NCBI GenBank assembly: GCA_949752735.1
Contig: OX457052.1
Span: 37,327,868 to 37,391,867, forward strand
Direction of reading: 5' to 3'
Length of the DNA: 64,000 bases
From: Lumbricus terrestris
Lineage: Eukaryota; Annelida; Clitellata; Crassiclitellata; Lumbricidae
A model generated the notes under the pieces. The model was not told where the DNA came from. It did not search any database and was given only the letters and a program-made list of their open reading frames with translations. Both the position numbers and the translations under genes were made by a program. Below are positions 10,479 to 21,202 of this stretch, in pieces. Position 1 is the stretch's first letter, and each line of letters starts with the position of its first letter.

Positions 10479-10996
10479 GGCTTTAGCGATATATTTTGGA
10501 CTCGATTTTCGAGCATTTGTGGTACTTCATCTCCATCCAATATCATTTTCTTACAAAAAATATTATAGTTATAGAGTGTCGTCAACATTTTCTAGCCACC
10601 TTTATGTATAATAGATTATCTGAAATAGATTGACGTTCAATTTCATCGCATTTGCCACTAACACCAGGGGTAACCTAAGTCAAATAATATATACGAAAAC
10701 AAAACAAGGCAGCTCTGTGCTAATTTCTTCTTTGATCGAATTCTCGTCATTATGATTGCCGAAAATGAATAAGAGCAGTGCACTAATTTATTATACAATG
10801 TCGATGTAGGCCTTCGTTAAACATCACTGTTAATCTGCTTGTAGCCTAAGCCTACTTATTGAATCATCATACGATGAGTGTAGGCCTATAGCTCCCTTAT
10901 CCGCCAACTGAGAAATTCACGTGAGTAGCCTACCAAGGATGTGAATCAGAGTTGCAGTACCAGTTGGCCACAACAGATTCAACATTTAGAATCTGT

Positions 10997-11796
10997 ACTG
11001 TGTCCTGATGAAAAGTAGACACATGAAGAAGCGTCACGACTCGGTTAATTAAAACTTGTAGTATCTGACTAAAATTTTAAAAACAAGAGCAGCCATTATA
11101 GGCTATTACCATAAACCGCAACGCCATTTAGAAACGTTATTGGATTTAACAAGTTCATGAACGTTTGAGATGCCGCGTTGAAATCGGGAAATTTCCATCA
11201 TACAAAGTCAAAAGGAAATTGAGTTGAGCTACACCGAATGTCCTCCTTGCTCACGGACACACAATCGCAAACGTAGGCCTACATGAGACCATTGCTCTGA
11301 TGTCCCGGAAGACACCCGACTTCACATCTCCACAGCTGGGGCCTCCCAACGATCCGGACATCAATACAGTTGACTTACAAATCAGGAGCGTACTGCGGTA
11401 GCGCGTTTATCATTCCCGTATTCGTGATATCGGTCGTCTTTGGGCGCGTTTGATTGAAGAGTACTTGGCAGCTTCTGCTCTCGTGAAAATCAACCTGGCC
11501 ATCAAATACATGTACATGTAGTATCGTCCATATCTGCGGTTGTGGGTCCGTGAACAAGAAGGACATTTTGAACACGAACTTCACTTCACTCCTTTATGGC
11601 TCTTGTATCAAGATGTGTGTTGGAAATTTCCCCTTTTCAGTATGCACCTCAAAAATTCATAAACGTGACAAACTCAATTTAGGCCTATTGTTGAATGGTG
11701 CTATAATTTGGCATTTAGAAATTATGGTTAGGCCTATAGTTGTTGTTTTAAAAATTGTTGTCTTGGGTTCTACATGTACTTTTCATCGGAACGCAG
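10997..11796 (+). mobile_element. mariner-like element relic with long inverted repeats
   Basis: The left end, after TA, is CTGTGTCCTGATGAAAAG and the right end is CTTTTCATCGGAACGCAG. The outer ~200 bp on each side are diverged inverted repeats. Inside, 11290-11580 reads as a decayed transposase C-terminus. Confidence 0.72.
11290..11580 (+). pseudogene. mariner transposase C-terminal relic
   Basis: The frame reads TPDFTSPQLGPPNDPDIN followed by TVDL, matching the PDFxxPxxWPPNSPDLNPxDY region with the last catalytic acidic residue of mariner/Tc1 transposases. After a stop it continues RVYHSRIRDIGRLWARLIEE and ends near REQEGHFEH, where family members have GGHFEH. It is broken by stops and lacks the N-terminal DNA-binding region. 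Confidence 0.75.
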
Positions 11797-11835
11797 TGCT
11801 GATAACACTATTATTTCACTGTTTCTATTGTTTTA

Positions 11836-12270
11836 AATTCCTGCATACACCATCAATTCGGTATGAAAGTTTGTGTCGGCTGGTTTTTGCGCTATCCCGG
11901 TAATTGTGTTAGGCTACGGTCTCGATCTCGATGTTTTTATACGAGCTTACGACGTAACGCCCATCATTCCACGCGAACTGATATTGATAAGAATGGTAGG
12001 CGGCACAAAAATTCTGAATACCATCACATGATCTGTCGTTTGGGTTGTAACTGAAAGCCAGAATACTGTAAACGTTGTCGATAAATATTGCTCATGCATC
12101 CGCAAGATATATGAACGGTTAGCATTAGTATTGACGCATACCTGATGGAACATGGTGACGTGTTCAGTTTGTTGGTAGCCAGTGATAATAATCTGCAGGT
12201 TCTGATGTTCCTGGGGCATCTTCTGCAAACTCTCAAAGATGTGTCTACATGTATAATTGTATATTCCCGA
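11836..12270 (+). pseudogene. decayed propeller-family last exon (relic A)
   Basis: Three ordered blocks match the last exon of genes 2-5. TGCATACACCATCAATTCGG corresponds to the start of the exon, CGAGCTTACGACGTAACGCC to the RAYDVS block, and TTCAGTTTGTTGGTAGCCAG with TGATAATAATCTGCAGGTTC to the FSLSLANDNHL block. Many indels separate them and no frame survives. No exon 1 was found. It follows the mariner relic directly. Confidence 0.7.
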
Positions 12271-12635
12271 ACAGATGTAAGTTTAGGAATTAATGGGTGG
12301 ATATCCCTTTCCCCACGTAGCGAGAAGTGGGATGGAGTTAAAGACAGTGTCGTCTAACCAAAGGTCTACTGCGTAATCAGTTAATTAATTTTATATATTT
12401 TTCTTGGTAATTGCATGCCACAGTTCTAGATTTTTTAGTGTATTGTCTGCTATTCTGATATAGCTATGTTTGTGATAGCTATCCTAACCTTTCATTTTTG
12501 TCTCCCATTTTTAGCTTGTAAACGACTAGACTAGAATTTCGTTCGTCATCGTGAAATATCGAAATTTGCTTTGGAAGTGTCCGACTTCTTTGCACTGTAA
12601 ACAAGACATTGTTAATCTCTTTGTAGCTTAATAAT

Positions 12636-13341
12636 CTATATTATAATTCCGAAACACTTTCCATATGTTTGTTTGTTTGTACGCTTTTGACTCTCCCCTG
12701 CAGAATAGGCTCGGAAATGAAACAGCGTCGGTTTACAAAAATTATTGCAATCGATTCTTACCCAAATTATAAGGTCATCACAACTATTTTCAGGATTTAA
12801 TTCAATTTAAAACAAGAATTATTAGCGTTTTAAGACATATTTCATAATTAATTGATAACGCCAGCGTTAAGTGAAGAGTCTAATCTCACATGACGTCATA
12901 CCCGCCCAGTAATAATTTCCGCAGCGCCCCGCAGGGGTGGGTCAAGTTTGGCTTTTTGGGGAAGCGAGGTGGGGTGGAGGGTTGGCGAAAACAACGATGG
13001 GTACCAGAGTGGAGTAGTGTTTAAAACCCTAAATTTCACTTTAGAACTCGAGTTATTAGCGTTTTAAGACAGAAGCGTTGTTAAGACAGATTTCATCGCT
13101 CACACTTTGGTAAACAGTATCGAGCTTTAGTAAAAGAGTCTACAGCCCGAATGACGTCATACAAGCCCAGTAATAATTTCCCTAGCGCCCCGCAGGGGCG
13201 TGTTACGTTTGGCTTTTTGGGGAAGCGGGGTGGGGTAGAGGGTTGGCGAAAACCCGAAATTTAGCGGTCAACGTTGGGTACCATAGGGGAGTAGTGTTTA
13301 AAACCCTAAATTTCCCGGGCAACGCCGGGTTACACATCTAG
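12636..13341 (+). mobile_element. non-autonomous Helitron
   Basis: The 5' end is TCTATATTATAATTCCGAAA followed by a GTTTGTTTGTTTG stretch. The 3' end is the GC-rich hairpin CCCGGGCAACGCCGGG, then CTAG. The preceding base is A and the next base is T, as expected for Helitron insertion between A and T without target duplication. Inside, a ~240-bp segment is repeated (GACGTCATAC..GCCCAGTAATAATTTCC and GCGCCCCGCAGGGG occur twice). It has no Rep/helicase. Confidence 0.88.
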
Positions 13342-13369
13342 TTCTTCAATAAAACTAGGCAAATTAGAT

Positions 13370-13530
13370 TCCACAAAACAAATAGACCATGCCATTAACA
13401 CAAATAACCCTAAACAAAAAAGTCTAAAGAAAATGAATTGGAAGAGTCATTAATGTTGGAATATTCAAAATGAATGAACGAATTCAAGCATGCGTAGCCA
13501 ATCAACGGATTACCGACTACATTATTTTGA
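13370..13530. other. flank shared with the gene 3 downstream region
   Basis: GAATTGGAAGAGTCATTAATG through CAAGCATGCGTAGCCAATCA matches 24040-24110 downstream of gene 3, evidence that gene 2 and gene 3 come from the same duplicated block. Confidence 0.55.
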
Positions 13531-13744
13531 CATAGGGAATAGATGATGATGCCGAGGAGGAGGACGAGGAGGAGGACGACGACGATAACGATAATGGTGG
13601 TTGTGATTATGATGGTCATTATCATCTTGTTTGAAATTATATGAAATTATAATTTATAGTTTTCTAATGTTCCAAACGAATTATTTTCAAGCTTTGTTGT
13701 TATGGTATATTGGGGTAAGATGCCAAGAAAAAACATTTGACTAA

Positions 13745-13885
13745 ATTACATTTATATTTTGACCTTATTAAGGAAGTACTTCATTGTAAAAATGCCGCAG
13801 ACTTAGCAAAGGTCGGTCGCGATCGGCTTCTATAAAGAGTTCTTAAACTAATTTTAAAGGTGTCTTAATAATGGACCCACTTAAT
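13745..13885 (+). repeat. ~115-bp duplicated repeat, copy 1
   Basis: GACCTTATTAAGGAAGTACT through TTTTAAAGGTGTCTTAATAA aligns with 15430-15545 over its length at moderate divergence. The nature of the element is unknown; the AAAGGTGTC word recurs elsewhere in the window. Confidence 0.6.
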
Positions 13886-14089
13886 TAGTTAATAAATGCA
13901 TTATATCCAACGTTTCTCAGAAGACGTCCAGTTCGATTCCTGATGTTCTATCTCGCGCTGAGACTTCCTAATCGCAATGACCAATCTATAGCGCTAGAAA
14001 ATGCCAAGTGGCAGAGTGTAAAGAAAGCGCTGGTTCGGTTAAAATCTGTTCCAGGATAAATAGACGGAGTACTAATAATTATCCTACAC

Positions 14090-14185
14090 GCACTCGATGA
14101 TGTATCCAGACTTGACGAGGGTTTATGACAACAGAGGCCGTTGCCGTCGAAAGAATTTGTTTGACTTAATGCAGCTCTTATGATG
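14090..14185 (+). repeat. degenerate copy of the 88-bp repeat
   Basis: TGATGTATCCAGACTTGACG through GACAACAGAGGCCGTTGCCG matches the 88-bp repeat with several changes and small gaps. Confidence 0.6.
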
Positions 14186-14644
14186 TATCGCTGACCGTTC
14201 AAGGTTTTATTAGACGCCGCGATTTACGAGTGGTCCAGCATATCAAAATTAGACACCCTTAAAACTAATATTATTTTGGTATTTCTATATTCTCTTGGCA
14301 ATCTACTATAATAATTTTAAAATACGAATTCAATCGACAATTAACGAAGAAAAATGTTAGACAGCAGCGTCTAAATCGCAATAATAATTTCTGCACATTA
14401 ACTCTTGATACTCACTTAAGCGGTCACATGAAACGACAAATCTTCGAGAACTTAAGTCACAAAATATTTGTCAAAAATTTGTGGACGAGCCGTTTCAATC
14501 AATTCGCAGGAATTGACGGCACCGTCAACTTGCAACGGGGATCAACCTGCTAGAAAACTTCTAATAAGAAAAAGAGTGAAGATAACTTTGTGACAAAGCG
14601 ACGCCAAACAGAAACAGAAAAAGTTGTTTTTTAGACAAAAACAT

Positions 14645-15129
14645 GAGCAGTAATGATGATGCTGCTGATGTTGATGATGATATTAATGCTGGTGGAAGTG
14701 GAGGCGGTGATGGTGGTCGTGGTGGTGGTGTTGGTGGTGGTGGTGTTGCTGGTGGTGGTGGTGGCGTTTGGGTGATGGTGGTATTGGAGTTGGGGATGGT
14801 GGTGGCGGTGGGTGGTGGTAGTGTTGATGGAGGTGTTGGTATGTTGGTGGCGGTGGTGGTGATTGTGTTGGGTCTGTTGTTGGTGGTGGTGTTGGTGATA
14901 CTGGCAGTGGTGGTGATGGCGGCAGTGGTGGTGCTGGTGGTGGTGTTGGAAGTTGCGATTGTTGTGTTGGTGGTAGTGTTGTTGTTGGTGACGTGAGTGG
15001 CGGTGGTGATGGTGGTGGTAGTTTGATGGTGGTGATGGCAGTTGTGGTGGTATTGGTGGCAGTGGTGGTAATGGTGGTGGTGGTGGTGGGGGAGGCGGTG
15101 GTGGTGGTGGCGGTGCCGTAGGTGGAAAT

Positions 15130-15181
<52 letters not shown>

Positions 15182-15260
15182 AATGATGATGATGATGATG
15201 ACAATGATGACAGTAATGACAATGATGAGAATGCTGCAGCTCATGATGATGAATAGTAGT
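14645..15260. repeat. GGT/GAT-rich trinucleotide region
   Basis: About 600 bp of impure (GGTGGT)n followed by (GAT)n at 15130-15210. Long frames on both strands (poly-His, poly-Thr, poly-Met) are artefacts of the repeat. Confidence 0.95.
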
Positions 15261-15429
15261 GAAGGTGGTGGGGATGATGATTATATTGTATTTCAGTTTC
15301 ATAATGTTTTCAGTCTTAATTTTGCAATATATCGAAAAAATTTCAAGGCTTTGATGTGAGGTAATAATTATTTGGGAAACAATAAAAATAGACTAATAAA
15401 GAAATTTATGCGTATACTGGATTTCTAGT

Positions 15430-15545
15430 TAGACCTTATTACGAAACTTTTGAATTGCAAAAATTCTGCGGATTTATCAAACTGGCAATCGCGATTGGTG
15501 TTTATAAAGAATTGCTAAATTAATTTTAATGGTGTCTTAATAAAT
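15430..15545 (+). repeat. ~115-bp duplicated repeat, copy 2
   Basis: See 13745-13885: shared GACCTTATTA, TTTATAAAGAATTGCTAAAT-like and GGTGTCTTAATAA stretches. Confidence 0.6.
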
Positions 15546-15859
15546 GGAACGAGCTATACAAATTTTTTCAGTTAACACAGGCATAATAACCAACCTTACT
15601 CATAGTTAGCCTACTTCGATGTCGAAACTTGATTTTTTTAAATTTCGCATTGACAATTCGTCATCGCAGCAGTGGTGGAGGTGTTGGTGGTTTTGGTGAC
15701 GGTGAAGGTGATGATGGTGTAGTTGGGGGAGGCGACGACGAAAACGATCATGATAAACGCTTTGCGTAGTGTATAATTATTGTGCAGAGATATTCTTACA
15801 GTGCCTTGTAATTTTTTAAGTCTTATATATTGTGTAATAATATATTATATTGGCTATAA

Positions 15860-16080
15860 TTAAAGATCAAGGTTCTTGTACTTGGTTATATGACATTTCC
15901 AGAAACCGATAGACTTAAAAGGTTCCCGGAATTTGGGTCACTTAAGTTAATTGCCAGGTTAAAAAGTAGTAGTAAATGTTTACTCTAAAACACCCAAGCA
16001 TAATATATTATATCCCTTTTCAGATTTACTACCGTATCGTACATCTTGCCACACGAATATAAGTCATAGCAGAAAATGAC
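15860..16080 (+). repeat. left part of duplication unit, gene 3 copy
   Basis: GAAACCGATAGACTTAAAA, GGTTCCCGGAATTTGGGTCA and ATCTTGCCACACGAATATAA also occur at 27230-27415 (gene 4) and 33165-33355 (gene 5) in the same order. Confidence 0.9.
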
Positions 16081-16440
16081 ATTGTGTCGTTCAATAATGC
16101 ATTCTTGCATCCTATGTGACTCTGTAGGCTATATGGGTCAATGCATTCCCACAATTTCCCTGTATAGTATGAGAAATATCCGCGTGTTCACCATAAGAAA
16201 CCGTTCTTTGTTGGCAGACTCAGCTGAAGTTGTCTCTAATTTGAATCAGATTTGATATGATAACATCTGCGTTTAATTCCAAGCATTGCTCATTTACTTG
16301 ATTTTCCGACAAGACTGGATGTTCGACTGTGTTCAAATTACTGTAACAATGTCTTATTGTTCATTTCATAGATCTAGAATATGAACAAGAAGAGACATTG
16401 AACAATGTTGCCTCTTGTACTGCTCGTTTTTATGTTTTTT

Positions 16441-16531
16441 TGCTTCCCTGTCTCTGCCTCTTCCTCTGACTCTGTCTCTGCCCCTGCCCCGCCCTGCCCC
16501 TGCCCCTGCCCCTGCTTCTGCCCCTGCCTCT
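16441..16531. repeat. CTCTGC/CCCTGC hexamer array upstream of gene 3
   Basis: A hexamer array in the same place in the duplication unit as those at 27785 and 33745, preceded by a shared AACAATGTCTTATTGTTCAT flank. Confidence 0.85.
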
Positions 16532-16532
16532 G

Positions 16533-16540
16533 TGACGTCA
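16533..16540. promoter_or_regulatory. TGACGTCA palindrome (CRE-like) next to hexamer array
   Basis: A perfect TGACGTCA follows the array and is kept at 27916-27923 (gene 4); gene 5 has TGACGTCG at 33817. An ATTGG (inverted CCAAT) lies about 65 bp downstream in all three. A role as a distal promoter is inference only; it is about 1.5 kb from exon 1. Confidence 0.35.
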
Positions 16541-16920
16541 CATTGTGAACAAGTCCACGTACAGTATAATAATTATAATATAGGTAGGCTATGTATAATG
16601 CTATCATTGGTTAGCGTGAAACTAAGTTGACTGACAGCTTGTTCAAGGCTCTGTCACCAAGAAAGGCGGAGCTCCTTGCAGAATTATCTGGCCAACGGTT
16701 TATGAACGCTAGTACAAAGCTAGATTTATTTTAACTCATAGGATACAGGTCTGTACATACATTTCACTCAGTTGAAATATTTCCGCTTTTAATATAAGTG
16801 AAAAAAAACTCGGAACGTTTTAAGACCAGCACTTCTGATACCTTTCGATATTGAACGTCTTATCAAACGTTCTATTGAACGCCAAAAACTCAATTGCACT
16901 GAAAAGAAACGCTGAACGTT

Positions 16921-17969
16921 TTAACCCTCATCCGAACAAGCTAAAATGCAACTTAATTTGAACAAGGGGGGGTCTGGCCAGACCCCCCGTTTTGATGTGG
17001 GTTTTTCATAGGAAATAGTAATTTTTATGTGCCAATTTTGTAAGATGATATCAGAGTAACTCAAAACAACAATGTATCAGTCTCTTTATGCAATATAAAT
17101 AAGTTTTATGATGAATTTGAAATTAAATGTTTAATTACATTAATTGTCACAGTTTATCATACATGTTCATAGTCCCAATAGTAGTCTATGTATAAAATTT
17201 GGAAATCAAAATAAAGAAACCATAATTTTAGTAAAATAAGTACTGAATACTCTTATGATCAGAGTCAGCATGACTGTTTTCTAGAAAATATCTATAACAA
17301 ATAATGGAATAGGACTAAGCCTAAAATGTAAACACGTAAGCTTATCATACATAGTCCGTTAGCTGTTGCTTTCGGGTTTGTATGTCGAATGATGATGTCC
17401 TTCATCTCGGCTGTTATAAAACTGTCAAAACTATATTGAATATTCTCAATGTATCCGTATTATTTTATTCCGCATCTTCTTTTACTGCATTGTGCAACAG
17501 AGCACGTCCTATTGGCATTGCATTTGACCGCCAAAAATTATGCGGTTCTTTACTTGTATTTAGGTCTCTCGGCTTCAATAGTAGGCCTTTAGACAATTTC
17601 GTCATCATTATCTTCACTATCAGGTCCAGTCTCATCATCGTGTTTATCATCATCTTCAATTTCAACATTGTCTTCATCATAAGAAACAACTGAATGTTGT
17701 TCTTCAGGCATTGGCATCTCTTCATATTCACATTCTTTATTGTTGCTTTCACTGTCCAAACTGTCATCATTGTAGTCTCGGTCAGTATTATCTTCATAAC
17801 TTCCATATCACTCAATCGATTTGATCGATTAGATGTGCTAATTGTAGCTCATTAATATAGGAACAAAGTCATAAAAGCAATCTGAGAAAATATCACTCCT
17901 AAAAAAGTTATGCAGCAAATATATGGAGGGGGGTCTGGCCAGACACCCCCTGGTTCGGATGAGGGTTAA
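16921..17969 (-). mobile_element. piggyBac-like element upstream of gene 3
   Basis: TTAA duplications (16921-16924, 17966-17969) flank perfect 13-bp inverted repeats CCCTCATCCGAAC / GTTCGGATGAGGG. Near both ends lies the palindrome GGGGTCTGGCCAGACCCC or a variant. The minus strand keeps an acidic transposase N-terminal relic. The gene 4 unit has the empty site GAACGTTTTAAGACCAG at 28192-28208. Confidence 0.95.
17596..17835 (-). pseudogene. piggyBac transposase acidic N-terminal relic
   Basis: On the minus strand the frame starts near NRLSDMEV, then after a shift reads EDNTDRDYNDDSLDSES, then ECEYEEMPMPEEQHS, ending in an Asp/Glu-rich stretch (DNVEIEDDDKHDDE, DSEDNDDEIV) and a stop. An Asp/Glu-rich N-terminus after an L-(S/T)-D-x-E motif is usual for piggyBac transposases. 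The catalytic domain is missing, so the element is an internal deletion derivative. Confidence 0.65.
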
Positions 17970-18092
17970 GGCCAGTAAGCCTACTTCTGATACTTTTCGA
18001 TATTGAACGTCTTGTCAAACTTTCTATTGAAAGCTATCGACTTGCACGAAAAAATCGCTGTACGTCTGGAAAGTCAACCGCTGCTGCACAAA

Positions 18093-20491
18093 ATGTTTCG
18101 ACCAATTTCCATTTCGTCTGTGTTCTTAGTGATCATCGTTGTGAATCTGACTGTCGGTGAGTTTATAAAATAATTTGCTGCATTTCAACTGCGCATGATT
18201 GAATGTAAAACGAAGTTGACATAATGTTGTTTTAAGGTTTCACAGACTAAACTTTGATTGTAGGTTAAATGAAAATAATGTTAATTTTGCGATATTTTAG
18301 TTAATTAATTGTGATTTTAATGCAGAACTAGCTGCAACGACAAAAGATGCTACATGTAGCAGTAGAACTACGGACGACTCCACTACTGCACCTCCAACAA
18401 CAAGTAGGCCTACACAACTCACTGAAGCGACCAACAGAAATTGTGAATCACCAGAAGTCACAAAAACATCAACCGTCGTTGACGTTGCAAATTTTGAATC
18501 TCCGGAAGTCACAAAAACATCAACGGTCGTTGACTTTGCAAATTCTGAATCACCGGAAGTCACAAAAAACATCAACGGTCGTTGACGTTGCAAATTCTGA
18601 ATCACCGGAAGTCACAAAAACATCAACTGTCGTCGATACGGCAGATGGTATGATAAAGAAATCTATTCAAAATGACCGGAATGACGTTTAATTATCGGCC
18701 TAATAATCACTATTCCGCATAATTTAAGCTTACTTAGCGACATTCTCAAATATCTGAATAAAAATGGGCGACGATAAACACATATGACATAAGACTTACT
18801 TAAGTTCCCTACACGGTAACCGCTCCGGAGAGGAAATTCAAACTGGCAGTTTCAAGGTTGCAGTAGGGTGGTTCGAATGCTGTATTACAGGATCGCGAAT
18901 ATACGTAACGTTTCTATTCACTGCAAGGTAACTGAAAAGCTGAATGAGACGAAACAAAAATGTATCGCGCCATCTTTGAACGATATCTTTAATACTGAAG
19001 CACCTCGATGCGACACCTCCACGATGTATGCTATAACTTCATGTACGTATGGTTGTATGTACACTTGTTATGGCACCCCTTCAAGATTGCTACTCAGAAG
19101 CGCTCCCGTCTACAGCGCGGACACTGAATCTGAGTTTCACACCGAAGCGCTGAGCAGTTTCGAGTGAAGGACTTGCCTAAGGTCCCTACGATGAGACTTG
19201 AGGTGGAATAATAAGTGTCCATACTAAAACAATTGCCTTGAGGTATGCCTCTGCTTATTGAAACGTTCGGTGTATAGTAAAAGCATCAAGAGCATAATTC
19301 AATTGGCAGCTGAGGATTTCATGTGACTACCAGTGATACGAATCCCAGAAGCAGTATTAATTCGTTACCATGGTTACAACGTCTCGATTACACTGCTACT
19401 TCATGCTTTCATTGTTTTCAGTTTCAGCATACGTCATCAATTCGGTTTCAAAGTTTGATCCAGTTAGATGCACGGCTCTCAGTATAGCCAGCGCAATTGA
19501 CTTCATCTACGTTCTGTGTTATGAGCTAGACTATACTGATGTACGAGCTTACGACGTTAGCATTCCACACGATCTGCTAATTATATATCTAGGCCTAGTG
19601 CATAACGTCCAACGTGTGAATGATTTCACAACGTTAATCGATATGGTTACCACTGGAAACACGAATTCGATTTTATACATCGGTGATGGGAATTGCAAAT
19701 GCATTTGGATGATAGACACGGTTAGAAATGTTATGGGCAGGGAATGGCTCAGTGAACTGGGTGATGAATTCAGTTTGTCATTGGCCAATGACAATCAACT
19801 GATGGTTCTCAGTTATTTGGAAGAACTTCCGCATTTAGAGATTTACAGTCAAGATGCGAAACTTGTAAGAACTGTTCCACTTCCAAACGACTTCAAAGGT
19901 CCATTTAATGCCATTCAGAAGCCGAATGGAGAATTCATCGTCAGCCACAGATCAAAAGAAGACAATAACATGTGTCTAAGTTTCCTAAATATTGATGGAG
20001 CAATTGCGGGTATGTATAAACTGAAAGAATCTGTGGGTTTCCATGATGCGAAATTGTTTTACGCTAGAAACTTCAGTGGTTTCTTTGCAGCTGAAATATT
20101 TAGCGGAAACGTTTATTCGACTATATTTGGTGAGAGTAGATCTACCGTAAAGTGGAGCCTAACCGATTTCAGTTTCATCATGAGCAACAGCTCAGAAGAA
20201 AGCTCTGGAGAAATTATAGGTTTCCGAGACTCTGATGGACGTATTTTCAGTCAGATCACAGAAAATCCATATTGCATACAGTACGCAAAGTTGTTTTGGT
20301 ATCCGATGAGCAAACACCTGTTGGTGGCTGAAAATATATTGGGAAATATGTATGCATTTGACACAAACAGTCTTAGGTGGAGTCATATGTATAGTTTACT
20401 GAATTTTGTGCGTGACTATGACATCAAGGCAAATAAATTCTTTATACTTCATCAACGTCGTGTGGAAATTTTGGCATTAAAGAAAAACTAA
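18093..20491 (+). CDS. secreted beta-propeller-like protein, gene 3 (exons 18093-18156, 18326-18647, 19428-20491; frameshift in exon 2)
   Basis: Exon 1 encodes the signal peptide (MFRPISISSVFLVIIVVNL) and ends in phase 1 at GTGAGT. Exon 2 follows AATGCAG; it is Thr/Ser-rich (TTKDATCSSRTTDD) with four copies of a 51-bp unit reading ESPEVTKTSTVVDVANS and ends before GTATGA. The third unit has six A instead of five (18573-18578), shifting the frame into TGA within six codons; exon 2 is 322 nt instead of a multiple of three. The last exon holds IYIGDGNCKCIWMIDT, LSLANDNQL, GPFNAIQKPNGEFIVSHRSK, GEIIGFRDSDGRIFSQI and NMYAFDTNSLRWSHMY. With one A less the protein would be ~482 residues; skipping exon 2 also restores a gene-2-like form, because exon borders are all phase 1. 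Either sequencing error, allele or early pseudogene. Confidence 0.78.
19070..19210 (-). repeat. SINE tail fragment in intron 2 of gene 3
   Basis: The minus strand has GAGCGCTTCTGAGTAGCAATCTTGAAGGGGTGCC with the upstream SINE body (GCGCTTCGGTGTGAAACTC). It is also at 29160-29305 in gene 4, so the insertion predates that duplication. Confidence 0.8.
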
Positions 20492-20571
20492 TTGTCAAAC
20501 TCAGCGATGTAATTCATCCACTGGCAACATTTCTTTGTCTTGGCTATGAGGAGCTGTGTGGCTAGCCATCC

Positions 20572-20690
20572 TCATCATCGTCATCATCAACATCATCCAC
20601 ATCCTCCTCCTCCTTCTCCTCCTCCTTCTCCTCGTCCTCGTCGTCACCACCACCACCACCACCACCACCATGGTTCATCATCATGGACCA
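20572..20690. repeat. (CAT/CTC/CAC)n array in the 3' flank of gene 3
   Basis: A short impure trinucleotide array, matched by a longer one at 30655-30980 behind gene 4. Confidence 0.85.
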
Positions 20691-21049
20691 AGGTCTCATC
20701 GACATCTGATTCCATTTTCACCATGTTCTTCCACTGTTCCGTTTCCAGTTTGAAGTGGCTCAGCTCTTGCAGTGATGTGCCGCACCAGACGGTTAAATCA
20801 TCCGCACATTCGCCAAAATCAATTCATGCATCTGCGACGTTTCTTAGACTCGATTGGGGGCTATCGTGGTCAGCAAGCTTCGTCAACATCATCGACTTAT
20901 CAAGCTTTACATTAATCTTTTGAACGTCACTTTCCTCAGCAGGGCCTAAATAGAAATAAGTGGCAGAAAGGATATCCTCCTACAAAACCTCAAGCACAAA
21001 TCATTTTTCCCTATTGTTTGCCTTATAATTATTAAGTCTTTTATTTTGC

Positions 21050-21055
21050 AATAAA
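21050..21055 (+). terminator. polyadenylation signal of gene 3
   Basis: AATAAA in TTTTGCAATAAATGTTTG, conserved at 31339-31344 behind gene 4. It is about 560 bp after the stop codon. Confidence 0.5.
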
Positions 21056-21119
21056 TGTTTGTCTGTTATTTTGACTGTTATCTGTATCTTATAGTATCTG
21101 AAATTCTATGTGTATTTTC

Positions 21120-21149
21120 GTTTTATCGTTTCCACGGAAACGATAAAAC
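21120..21149. other. 14-bp-stem palindrome
   Basis: GTTTTATCGTTTCC, a 2-nt spacer, then GGAAACGATAAAAC. The gene 4 copy near 31408 has one stem change. It lies about 65 bp after the polyadenylation signal. Confidence 0.7.
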
Positions 21150-21202
21150 TAAAATACTAAGTGATTAGTGAGTAATTATATATATTAGCCTATATATATT
21201 CA

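Noticed and set aside
14561..15302. Long His/Thr/Pro/Ser-rich frames
   Set aside because: Direct products of the GGT/GAT triplet region, with similar length in several frames.
19370..19421. ATG at 19370 as start of gene 3
   Set aside because: This stretch is intron DNA before the conserved acceptor; the other copies and the signal-peptide exon at 18093 explain the real start.
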